A program made the position numbers and the translations under genes. 11,000 nt of DNA from an uncultured Oxalobacteraceae bacterium (lineage in GTDB: Bacteria > Pseudomonadota > Gammaproteobacteria > Burkholderiales > Burkholderiaceae_D), in assembly GCA_937996605.1 (NCBI GenBank), contig CALKVB010000319.1:1-11000 (forward strand). The letters run 5' to 3'. The notes beneath the pieces are model-generated. The model ran no database searches. It was not told the DNA's origin and saw nothing but the letters and a program-made list of their open reading frames with translations. This document shows positions 1 to 6,137 of the stretch, piece by piece. The stretch's first letter is position 1. Every line of letters begins with the position of its first letter.

Positions 1-159
1 CGAACATATTCCTATACCGCGCTATTATTGTTGCAAAATGGAGAGTGGAAACTTCGAATTGAAGATGAATCAAGAGCGATCTCTCCTCCAATATCAAAGC
101 CGTGAGATAACAGAAACAGAGAGCGTGCGTCGTGCGCAATGAATCACTGGCTAGGCGGC

Positions 160-174
160 GCGGGTTGCACCCGC
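160..174. repeat. REP-like GC-rich hairpin after the metallo-hydrolase gene
   Basis: A perfect 6-bp inverted repeat (GCGGGT, loop TGC, ACCCGC) lies inside a wider GC-rich element at about 151-180. Read on the minus strand the element carries GTAGGGCGGGTGCAACCCGC, which resembles short dispersed intergenic repeats common in proteobacteria. It begins about 20 bp beyond the stop codon of the minus-strand gene, so it may also help stop transcription or protect the mRNA 3' end. No T-run follows, so it is not a typical intrinsic terminator. Apart from this, 1-200 holds nothing I can call. Confidence 0.4.
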
Positions 175-200
175 CCTACACTTTCACATCAACTTCCCGC

Positions 201-1283
201 CTACTCTCCAACCGCGGCAAAACGAGTACAAACGCATGCCCTCTCCCTCTTCACAACGCGTCGCTCAGGCAACTGCTGCAACCACCAAGCTTGTCCGCTT
301 TGTGCCTCGGCGATATCGACTGCTTCGCCCATCATCGGTGTGCTGATCTTCACTTGATGTTGTCGCGCCAATTCGACGATGCGATCGAATGGTTCGTGCC
401 ACGCGTGTAGTGCTAAGTCGAAAGTGCCATTGTGAATTGGTAGCAAACGCTTACCGCGCAGATCGAGATGCGCTTGCAGGCTTTGTTCGGGTTGCATATG
501 GACGTCTGGCCATTGCTTATCGTAGGCGCCAGTTTCGATTAGTGTTAGATCGAAGGGGCCGTATTTATCGCCGATTTCTTTGAAGCCCGCGAAATAGCCT
601 GAATCGCCGCTAAAGAAGATGCGTTGATCTTGATTCAGTATCGTCCAAGAAGCCCATAGTGTTTGATCTCGATCGCGCAAGCTGCGCCCAGAGAAGTGCT
701 GCGCTGGCGTCGCGACGAGCTCTACTCCATGCACTTGCGTACTCTGCCACCAGCCTAATTGTTGAATTTTGTCGGCAGGAATACCCCATGCAATCAATCT
801 ATCACCGACGCCGGTCGGCGTGATGAAATGCTCTACTTTATCGGCCAATTGCAAAATGGCGGCATGATCGAGATGGTCATAATGATCGTGCGACAAAATC
901 ACCGCTTTAATTGGTGGCAGATCGGCGATGCTGATCGGCGCTTGATGAAAACGTTTTGGCCCCATCCATTGAAATGGTGAAGCGCGCTCAGAAAACACAG
1001 GGTCTGTCAGCCAAAATGCGCCTTGCATTTTCAATAGCAAAGTGGAATGACCAAGACGATACAAGGTGTTGTCTGGCGCTGTGAGCAGGTCTTCGCGGCT
1101 AAGTTCGATCACAGGGATACTCCCCTCTGGCTCGGTATTTTTGGGCTTTTGAAAGAAAAACTTGAATGCGATTCCTAGCGTTTTCAGAAAGCTTGGCTGG
1201 CGTAAGGCGCGTGCATTCCTGAATTTACCCGAGCCTTGTTGCTCGGTCGCTTGGCTTGTATTCCGATCGATGGTCGCAGACAT
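201..1283 (-). CDS. MBL-fold metal-dependent hydrolase, RomA/NAPE-PLD-like (COG2220)
   Basis: This 360-residue protein has the metallo-beta-lactamase fold. The metal motif HxHxDH is seen as H132, H134, D136 and H137 (SHDHYDHLDH). Further likely ligands are H196, D227 (SGDSGY) and H284 (PIHNGTF). The segment LGHSTLLLKMQGAFWLTDPVFSERASPF resolves as the family-typical entry strand from residue 78, and the metal centre should hold two ions, probably zinc. The set matches the N-acyl-phosphatidylethanolamine phospholipase D / RomA / UlaG-like branch, whose bacterial substrates are mostly unknown; a phosphodiester or lactone is a guess. No signal peptide is visible, but residues 33-45 are hydrophobic and aromatic and could touch the membrane. 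The start is supported by AAGGAAG 5 bases upstream. The last 20 residues are Arg- and Cys-rich and look like a poorly conserved tail. It is divergent from a TetR gene, recalling the enterobacterial ramR-romA arrangement. Confidence 0.85.
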   Translation of the reverse strand: MSATIDRNTSQATEQQGSGKFRNARALRQPSFLKTLGIAFKFFFQKPKNTEPEGSIPVIELSREDLLTAPDNTLYRLGHSTLLLKMQGAFWLTDPVFSERASPFQWMGPKRFHQAPISIADLPPIKAVILSHDHYDHLDHAAILQLADKVEHFITPTGVGDRLIAWGIPADKIQQLGWWQSTQVHGVELVATPAQHFSGRSLRDRDQTLWASWTILNQDQRIFFSGDSGYFAGFKEIGDKYGPFDLTLIETGAYDKQWPDVHMQPEQSLQAHLDLRGKRLLPIHNGTFDLALHAWHEPFDRIVELARQHQVKISTPMMGEAVDIAEAQSGQAWWLQQLPERRVVKRERACVCTRFAAVGE

Positions 1284-1393
1284 TAGACTTCCTTCAATTT
1301 AAAAAACTACTCACTTCAATTGGGTATACGGCATAGCGATTCAAGCCTACGTGGCAAATCTTCAACGCACACAAAAAAGCTAAAACCCAAAAG

Positions 1394-1409
1394 TACACTA
1401 CACAGTGTA
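1394..1409. promoter_or_regulatory. Operator-like inverted repeat 1 between the divergent genes
   Basis: TACACT-ACAC-AGTGTA is a perfect inverted repeat with 6-bp arms and a 4-bp spacer. An overlapping register, ACTACAC-A-GTGTAGT at 1397-1411, is also perfectly symmetric. Size and symmetry suit a TetR-family dimer. It lies 88 bp ahead of the TetR start chosen here and 111 bp ahead of the metallo-hydrolase start. Binding by the adjacent TetR protein is inference. Confidence 0.65.
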
Positions 1410-1418
1410 GTTTCAAAC

Positions 1419-1448
1419 TTTCGAAAAGTAAACTACTTAGTGTAAAAT
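1419..1448 (+). promoter_or_regulatory. Putative promoter of the TetR gene
   Basis: The likely -10 is TAAAAT at 1443-1448. An 18-bp spacer separates it from a weak -35, TTTCGA at 1419-1424. Transcription would begin near 1455, leaving about 40 nt before the ATG at 1497 and only about 9 nt before the ATG at 1464. The second operator-like site overlaps the spacer and the start of the -10, a geometry expected for autorepression. Confidence 0.45.
1429..1444. promoter_or_regulatory. Operator-like inverted repeat 2, over the TetR promoter
   Basis: TAAACT-ACTT-AGTGTA has the same 6-4-6 layout as the site at 1394-1409, with one mismatch in the left arm and an identical right arm. The two sites are exactly 35 bp apart start to start. 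It overlaps the putative -10 of the TetR gene, so occupancy should repress that gene. Confidence 0.6.
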
Positions 1449-1496
1449 TAGACTTTCATCTTTATGCCGCCCGCTACTTTTATTAACGAAAAGCCA

Positions 1497-2105
1497 ATGC
1501 CCACGCCTCTCAAACAAACCGATCGCAAACGCATCGCTATCTTGCAAGCGGCAATCGCCGAATTTCGTAGCAAAGGCTTCGAGGCGACGAGTATGGACAA
1601 AATTGCTGCTACGGCGGAGGTATCTAAGCGCACGGTGTACAACCACTTCCCAGGCAAAGAAGATTTATTCGCGGCGATCTTGATGCACTTATGGGAAAGC
1701 GCTGCGGCGCAGAGCGAGATCGTCTATCAAAAAGAACGACCACTCAAAACACAGTTACAAGAGTTCTTAAGCAAGAAAATGCAATTGCTTTGCGACCCAG
1801 ATTTTTTAGATCTGGTGCGCGTCGCGGTCGCTGCCACCATCCACACACCAGAGCGAGCACGTGACATGGTCGACAAACTTAACAAACGCGAAGAAGGCAT
1901 CGCCACGTGGATCAAAGCAGCGCAGGCAGATAAGAGACTCAAAGCGGGCGATGCCACTTTCATGTGCGACATCCTGCAGGGCCAACTCAAGGCACTCGCC
2001 TTTTGGCCACAAATCGCCATGGGGCAAGCGACACTCTCCGCGCCTCAACAGAAAAAAGTAATACAGGTGACTACGGAGATGTTTTTGCATTACTACGAAA
2101 AGTAA
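1497..2105 (+). CDS. TetR/AcrR-family transcriptional repressor
   Basis: A 202-residue TetR-family regulator. The N-terminal DNA-binding domain covers about residues 8-55, with the recognition helix in the segment MDKIAATAEVSKRTVYNHF (33-51), which carries the family hallmark TVYNHF followed by KEDLF. The rest is the all-helical ligand-binding and dimerisation domain, resembling the AefR-like C-terminal class (a judgement from general pattern). Length is normal for the family. An in-frame ATG at 1464 would add 11 residues, but it has no ribosome binding site and would sit almost on the inferred transcription start, so 1497 is preferred; neither start has a strong ribosome binding site. It is divergent from the metallo-hydrolase at 201-1283. 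Two matching inverted repeats in the shared gap suggest it represses itself and perhaps that neighbour. The inducer cannot be read from sequence. Confidence 0.88.
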   Translation: MPTPLKQTDRKRIAILQAAIAEFRSKGFEATSMDKIAATAEVSKRTVYNHFPGKEDLFAAILMHLWESAAAQSEIVYQKERPLKTQLQEFLSKKMQLLCDPDFLDLVRVAVAATIHTPERARDMVDKLNKREEGIATWIKAAQADKRLKAGDATFMCDILQGQLKALAFWPQIAMGQATLSAPQQKKVIQVTTEMFLHYYEK

Positions 2106-2309
2106 AATTGCCATTTTACAGCTTCGTTCGACATCCAAACGATACCCACCGCCCTGCCAGAGTTAAATATATAGCACAACACGCTTCGCCGTCCAAACGC
2201 CGATTTTCCTTTTCGTCACACGCTTTTTGCAGTTCGTCATTTTGCGATATTCATCGCTCAAAGCTTCTTTTATAGTGCCAACACTGACACTCGCACCAAG
2301 CTCCTTGCG

Positions 2310-2322
2310 CATGCACTGCATG
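2310..2322. repeat. 13-bp palindrome upstream of the alpha/beta-hydrolase
   Basis: CATGCA-C-TGCATG is a perfect palindrome with one central base, 56 bp before the hydrolase start. It could be an operator but there is no second copy in the window. The rest of the 272-bp gap (2106-2377) holds no convincing promoter: TATAGT at 2271-2276 is a possible -10 but lacks a good -35. Confidence 0.25.
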
Positions 2323-2377
2323 TAGGCTCGGCGCTGGCAGCCATAACTAGCATAAATACACGTCCCGAAAGCACGCT

Positions 2378-3781
2378 ATGAAGAACTTGATTCGTAAAGC
2401 CCTCCCTCTTTTTATTTCCTTGGCGATCGCACCACTTGCCCACGCCGATCTGATCAAAGAACATGCTGGCGCTTGGCTCGGTGATATGAAAATCCCCAAT
2501 GGCCCTACCCTCAAACTTGGCGTCGAGCTTTTCACTCGTGCCGACGGCAATAGTTGGGCGAGCATTGCTTTGCCAAGCCAAAACAATTTCAACATTCCGG
2601 TGAGCTCAGTTGTAGAGAAAGATGGCCGCTTGCATTTGGTTTTCTCTGGCAAAGTACACATGAAACTCAAATGGGCGAACGATCATTTCGACGCCGAGTT
2701 TCAAGAGCAAGGTGGGCCCGCTTTGACATTTGCGATGAACCAAGTCGCCAAATTACCGATGCCTCAGCGTCCACAAACTCCACAAGCGCCCTTTCCTTAT
2801 ACCAATGAAGAAATAGCGATTCCGAGCACCGAAGGCGTGGTCCTCAGCGCCACACTTTCTACTCCTAAAAACAAGTCGAAACCAAACGCAGTGATTTTGG
2901 TTCACGGTGCTGGCCCAAATGATCGCAACGAAACCGGTGACGGGCACCAACCGTTTTGGGTACTCGCAGATCATCTTGCGCGCCAAGGTATCGCCGTCAT
3001 CCGCTACGACAAACGTGGCATCGCCAAATCAAGTGGCGATTACGAACAACATACGGGGCAACTCCTCAGCGATGATCTCTACGCTGTGGTCAATGCGGCC
3101 AAGGCAAGACATCAATTTAATAAGATCGGCGTCATTGGCCACAGTGAGGGCCCTGGCATCGCAGCGTCGATGTTTGCACAACATCCAAAAGCAGTCGATT
3201 TCATGGTATCAATGGGCGGCATTGGATTACCCGGTTTGCAAATGATGCTATTGCAAGACAATGCCACGGCTAAAGCCAATGGAGCGACACCAAATGAGGT
3301 TCAAACCATCGTCGGCTACGCCAAAAAGTTTTATACCATCATGCTGGCAGAAGACGATCTTGAAAAGCGTATGAAACTATTGAATGAGCATCATGCACAA
3401 TCCACTGAAGCAGTTGCGCTGATCAAGAAATACAAAATGAACAGCGAAGGAGGCTCGCTCTCTTTATTGGAAGCAGCGAAGCCCGCCATGCGCGCCATAT
3501 TGAGTGCAGACACCACAACAGATTGGCGTAAAGTGTCTGTCCCCGTGTTAGCCCTCAATGGCACGCTCGATCAACAAGTTCCCATCGACAGTTTGCATGG
3601 CCTCGCAGCGGCGCTAAAAGCAGGTGGCAATCGCCGAGCGCGAGTGATTGCTCTGCCAAAACTCAATCACATGTTCCAAACCGCAAGCACAGGTGCTGAG
3701 GACGAGTACGCCACAATTGAAGAAAGCTTTGCTCCTATCGCCTTGCAAAAGATCGCTGAATTTGTGGCTAAACAAAAGTAA
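2378..3781 (+). CDS. Exported serine alpha/beta-hydrolase with N-terminal beta-rich domain
   Basis: A 467-residue protein. It starts with a clear Sec signal peptide ending at AHA (residues 21-23), so the mature enzyme is periplasmic or secreted. Residues 24-125 form a beta-rich module of unknown role, followed by a Pro/Gln-rich linker (about 128-140) and an alpha/beta-hydrolase domain. In that domain the oxyanion-hole motif HGAG begins at H176, the nucleophile elbow is GHSEG with S256, and the acid and base are D398 (NGTLDQQVP) and H431 (LNHMF). All three catalytic residues are present, so it should be active as an esterase or peptidase-like hydrolase (COG1073 type). The natural substrate is unknown. 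The segment between about residues 285 and 380 is a helical lid. The ATG follows only a weak GAAAG, but the signal peptide fixes the start. It stands alone, with gaps on both sides. Confidence 0.87.
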   Translation: MKNLIRKALPLFISLAIAPLAHADLIKEHAGAWLGDMKIPNGPTLKLGVELFTRADGNSWASIALPSQNNFNIPVSSVVEKDGRLHLVFSGKVHMKLKWANDHFDAEFQEQGGPALTFAMNQVAKLPMPQRPQTPQAPFPYTNEEIAIPSTEGVVLSATLSTPKNKSKPNAVILVHGAGPNDRNETGDGHQPFWVLADHLARQGIAVIRYDKRGIAKSSGDYEQHTGQLLSDDLYAVVNAAKARHQFNKIGVIGHSEGPGIAASMFAQHPKAVDFMVSMGGIGLPGLQMMLLQDNATAKANGATPNEVQTIVGYAKKFYTIMLAEDDLEKRMKLLNEHHAQSTEAVALIKKYKMNSEGGSLSLLEAAKPAMRAILSADTTTDWRKVSVPVLALNGTLDQQVPIDSLHGLAAALKAGGNRRARVIALPKLNHMFQTASTGAEDEYATIEESFAPIALQKIAEFVAKQK

Positions 3782-3911
3782 GGAAATGCTGCTAACACAC
3801 CGGCGCTGCTTGCGTAGCTATCGCGCTATTTCCTCGTACTGTGCGGCCTCACGGCAAGCACTAAGGACAAGCTCTTTACGACGTAAGCGTTTTGAATGAT
3901 TTTCTACTCAA

Positions 3912-3940
3912 TTGCTAATCTTTCATTGGTGTGTTATTTT
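3912..3940 (+). promoter_or_regulatory. Putative sigma-70 promoter of the small exported protein
   Basis: TTGCTA (3912-3917), a 17-bp spacer and TATTTT (3935-3940) make a reasonable housekeeping promoter. The start of transcription would be near 3947, about 40 nt before the ATG at 3986. This argues against the longer reading from 3896, which would put the promoter inside the gene. Confidence 0.5.
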
Positions 3941-3985
3941 GGTTTTTTTCGTCTTAAACCAAGTAAGGTTTTACAAAATCAATTT

Positions 3986-4528
3986 ATGCGCCCTGCCTAC
4001 TTCGTTTTTTTTGCGCTTGTTGCCTCCCACATTGGTGCTTTTGCAGCTGCAGATGATCCTCAGGCGAATTCGTTCATCAACATCTACACCTCGACCTGCA
4101 TAAAGCACCTCTCCAATCTTGACGAACTTCGAAGCAAGCTTCACGCTTTACCAAAACTCCCTCCTGAGAAAGCCACTGCGTTTCTTAATGGCGCTCCTGG
4201 CAATGCTTGGCCAGTTCCCGACAAGTTTGGAACCTTCGTTATTGCTATCCCGGACAACAAGAACCTGTGTTCTGTTTACGCTAGAAGACTAGATTCAATT
4301 TCCGCTGAAGAGCGCTTCGCCAAAATCGTCTCTAAATCACCAGCCCCGTTGATTGCCCGTGCCGTTCAAGACACGCGTAGCTCGACCCAGAAGAACGGTC
4401 AAACTCATACGGTTTCATATGAGTGGGCTGTTCCAAACGCACAGAGAAAGATGCTCTTCACTCTCACCACAGCGAATTCAGAGTCTGCCGATATCCAAGG
4501 ATTGGCAACTGCGGCGTACGTCCAGTGA
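3986..4528 (+). CDS. Small exported protein of unknown function, NMCC_0638-like
   Basis: A 180-residue protein with a signal peptide (hydrophobic residues 4-20, likely cut after AFA or AFAA). Two cysteines, C38 and C95, remain in the mature part and could form a disulfide. Visible blocks are LPKLPPEKATAFLNGAPGNAW (residues 55-75), which with the later LCSVYARR (94-101) recalls the uncharacterised NMCC_0638 family of (lipo)proteins; this match is from memory and tentative. There is no lipobox cysteine at the signal cleavage site, so it is probably soluble in the periplasm. The open frame extends upstream to an ATG at 3896, but the promoter at 3912-3940 and the signal peptide favour 3986. There is no clear ribosome binding site at either start. 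Function cannot be inferred from its neighbours. Confidence 0.7.
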   Translation: MRPAYFVFFALVASHIGAFAAADDPQANSFINIYTSTCIKHLSNLDELRSKLHALPKLPPEKATAFLNGAPGNAWPVPDKFGTFVIAIPDNKNLCSVYARRLDSISAEERFAKIVSKSPAPLIARAVQDTRSSTQKNGQTHTVSYEWAVPNAQRKMLFTLTTANSESADIQGLATAAYVQ

Positions 4529-4654
4529 AAACTGACATCACTCTCGTCTCTCGATGATTTAGTGCGCTACAGAAAGTTCTGATGGTGGGAGATTTCGTTC
4601 GTGCAACTTAACTGTTAAAAGCTTGCGGCCAACGGTACAAATCAGGCAAGTTGA

Positions 4655-4683
4655 TTGATTTTTCTGATGTTCGTATCGATAAT
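4655..4683 (+). promoter_or_regulatory. Putative promoter of the TPR-protease gene
   Basis: TTGATT (4655-4660), an exact 17-bp spacer and GATAAT (4678-4683) form a good sigma-70 promoter. Transcription would begin near 4690, just ahead of the ATG at 4711. The open frame from a TTG at 4651 would contain this promoter, so 4711 is the better start. Confidence 0.5.
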
Positions 4684-4710
4684 GACGATCCGCTTTTGAT
4701 TCGTCGTGCA

Positions 4711-5661
4711 ATGAACCAATTTACTTTACGCATGGGCCTGATTGCCATTGGCCTCTTCGCCTTCACTTCTCACAGCCAGGCCACTGAGTATCCGGCATCT
4801 GCCTACCATGAAGGCGCGAAAAAGTGTATTAAAGCGCGCGACCTCAAATGTGCAGAAATCAATTGGACGCAATATGTCAAAATGCGGCCGAATGATTCGG
4901 ATGCCAAGGCGAGCTTAGCGATTGTTTCTAACTGGTTAGACAAACCAGAGAATGCCATCCTCATGGCAGAGCAAGCAATCCAGATGGGAGAAGGCAGCTA
5001 CGATTTATTTGCCGCCTATAGCGAGAGCTTGAACAAACTGGGGCGTAATGAAGAAGCGATCGACTGGGGCTACAAAGCACTCGAAATCGTTCCCCACCTT
5101 GTCAACATTCGCGCCATGATGGCCAAGCTCTTGACGCAGCAAAAGCGTGAAATCGAAGCCTTGACCTTACTCGCCACTTACGACTCTTATTTGCAGTCCA
5201 TTGGTAGGACTCCCTATTTTCTTGCCCAAAGAATTTCGATCGAATCTGTTCTTGAAAAGCGCGGTGTATCGGCCACCGAAATGAAAGCTAGCCTACGCCT
5301 ACCCAAGTTTAACACTCACTTTTTTACACCAGTTAAGCTAGGCGATGGCCCCATTTAAGCTTTCCTTGTTGATACTGGAGCGTCCGCAACAAGTATCCCC
5401 GAGACTTTGCTCATTCAACAAAACGTTAAATATAAAGTGGTTAAAGAGGGTGTCTCATTTCGGCTTACGAACAACAAAACTGTATGGGAAAAGTTAGTGA
5501 AGATCGATAAGATGAAAATTGGACCTCTCGAATTTAAGAATGTGTCGGTTATTGCCTGCCAGTCTTGCGCAACTCTTCTCGAACAATCCGAGCTCTCGAA
5601 ATTCAATATTAGCTCAAACAAAAAACAAGGCATCGAGTTTCTAAGCCTTCAATTGCGATAA
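4711..5661 (+). pseudogene. TPR plus retropepsin-like aspartic protease, broken by in-frame TAA
   Basis: The reading frame encodes a signal peptide (residues 1-24, ending SQA), TPR-type helical repeats (about 35-165) and then a retropepsin-like aspartic protease domain. A single in-frame TAA at 5356-5358 (codon 216) cuts it in two. The next codons in the same frame read AFLVDTGASATS, with catalytic D221 in DTGAS, and continue without another stop to 5661. Domain order and length (316 codons) match known TPR-retropepsins of proteobacteria, which act in the periplasm as a single-domain, dimerising aspartic protease. Near the C terminus LLEQSELSKF stands where the family usually has LLG, so a second conserved residue seems lost. 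The upstream 215 residues could still be made as an exported TPR protein. A TTG at 5407 could restart translation but lies after the catalytic motif, so no active protease can come from it. Confidence 0.82.
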
Positions 5662-5695
5662 GAACTTTTCATCAAAAATCTGGGTAAATTCAAGC

Positions 5696-6037
5696 ATGAC
5701 GAAGTATTTGATTTCATTCCCATCCTCTGCCATGAACGTTCCTAAATCGGAATTAAGTGCCGTCAGCGAAGCCTCACACAAGCTTATACGTGAAGCCAAA
5801 CAAGCTGGAGTGTATGTATTTGGTGGTGGCATCAACGAGGCGGTTGCACCTCTTATGGTGACTGCCGATGGCAGCACATCTTAAGAAACCTATCCACAAA
5901 CCGAAGAATTCAACGGCGGCTTTTGTGTGCTAGAACTGCCATCGATAGAAGCCGCTATCGAGTGGGCAGCAAAATTGGCAAAGGCTTGCCGCTGCCCGCA
6001 AGAGTTGCGCGAGTTTGGGTTTGATGCTGAGAGTTAA
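5696..6037 (+). pseudogene. YCII/DGPF-domain protein, broken by in-frame TAA
   Basis: The frame opens with MTKYLISFPSSAMNV and carries AGVYVFGGGINEAVAPLMVTADGSTS, then a TAA at 5882-5884 (codon 63), then ETYPQTEEFNGGFCVLELPS and CRCPQELREFGFD before the true stop at 6035-6037. Both halves match one YCII-family (COG3795-type) protein of normal length, 113 codons. The family typically reads T-(E/Q)-G-T-Y-P-Q-T here, so the stop replaces the E or Q and the next codon gives E where G is expected. YCII proteins are small cytoplasmic dimers of the ferredoxin-like fold; a few are enzymes, most are unassigned. No frameshift is present. It starts 34 bp after the broken protease and could have been co-transcribed with it. 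No good ribosome binding site is visible. A sequencing error at the stop is possible. Confidence 0.8.
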
Positions 6038-6054
6038 ATTCAGAAGGGCTCGAC

Positions 6055-6071
6055 GTCAACATTTTATTGAC
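6055..6071. promoter_or_regulatory. Operator-like site 1 (GTCAA-N7-TTGAC), over the -35
   Basis: First of three inverted repeats with identical arms GTCAA and TTGAC and an identical 7-bp spacer length. Its right arm is part of the perfect -35 hexamer TTGACA at 6067-6072. Confidence 0.7.
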
Positions 6072-6095
6072 AATCACAATCAGTCAATATATTCT
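6067..6095 (+). promoter_or_regulatory. Putative promoter of the HTH regulator gene
   Basis: TTGACA (6067-6072) is a perfect -35. A 17-bp spacer leads to TATTCT (6090-6095); the overlapping TATATT at 6088-6093 is closer to consensus but only 15 bp away. Transcription should start near 6102, about 36 nt before the TTG start at 6138. All core elements are covered by the three operator-like repeats. Confidence 0.6.
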
Positions 6096-6099
6096 TGAC
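6083..6099. promoter_or_regulatory. Operator-like site 2 (GTCAA-N7-TTGAC), over the -10
   Basis: Second copy of the same 17-bp inverted repeat, 28 bp from the first, start to start. It contains the whole putative -10 at 6090-6095. Its right arm also forms a 12-bp palindrome, TTGACGCGTCAA (6095-6106), with the left arm of site 3. Confidence 0.7.
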
Positions 6100-6101
6100 G
6101 C

Positions 6102-6118
6102 GTCAACAAAGAGTTGAC
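6102..6118. promoter_or_regulatory. Operator-like site 3 (GTCAA-N7-TTGAC), at the transcription start
   Basis: Third copy of the repeat, 19 bp from the second, start to start. It covers about +1 to +17 of the inferred transcript and ends 7 bp before the ribosome binding site at 6126. Confidence 0.7.
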
Positions 6119-6125
6119 GAAACTC

Positions 6126-6131
6126 AAGGAG
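6126..6131 (+). promoter_or_regulatory. Strong ribosome binding site that fixes a TTG start
   Basis: AAGGAG stands 6 bases before a TTG at 6138. The open frame continues upstream to another TTG at 6114, but that codon lies inside operator-like site 3 and has no ribosome binding site, so 6138 is the real start. Confidence 0.75.
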
Positions 6132-6137
6132 AAAAAA

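Noticed and set aside
3782..3985. A further gene between the alpha/beta-hydrolase and the small exported protein
   Set aside because: Open frames here are short continuations of shadows, without start signals or family sequence.
5407..5661. Separate 84-residue gene starting at a TTG
   Set aside because: It is the same frame as the gene starting at 4711, continuing past the TAA, and its sequence is the back half of a retropepsin domain without the catalytic aspartate. It is the tail of the broken gene.
4711..6037. TAA read as a sense codon (recoding or suppression)
   Set aside because: TAA is the natural stop of several intact genes here, for example at 2103 and 3779, and no special downstream signal is visible. 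Pseudogenes or sequence errors are simpler.
6055..6118. CRISPR array or phage attachment site
   Set aside because: The repeats are palindromic 17-mers at 19 and 28 bp intervals without spacers of equal length, and no cas, integrase or tRNA gene is near. Operators over a promoter explain them better.
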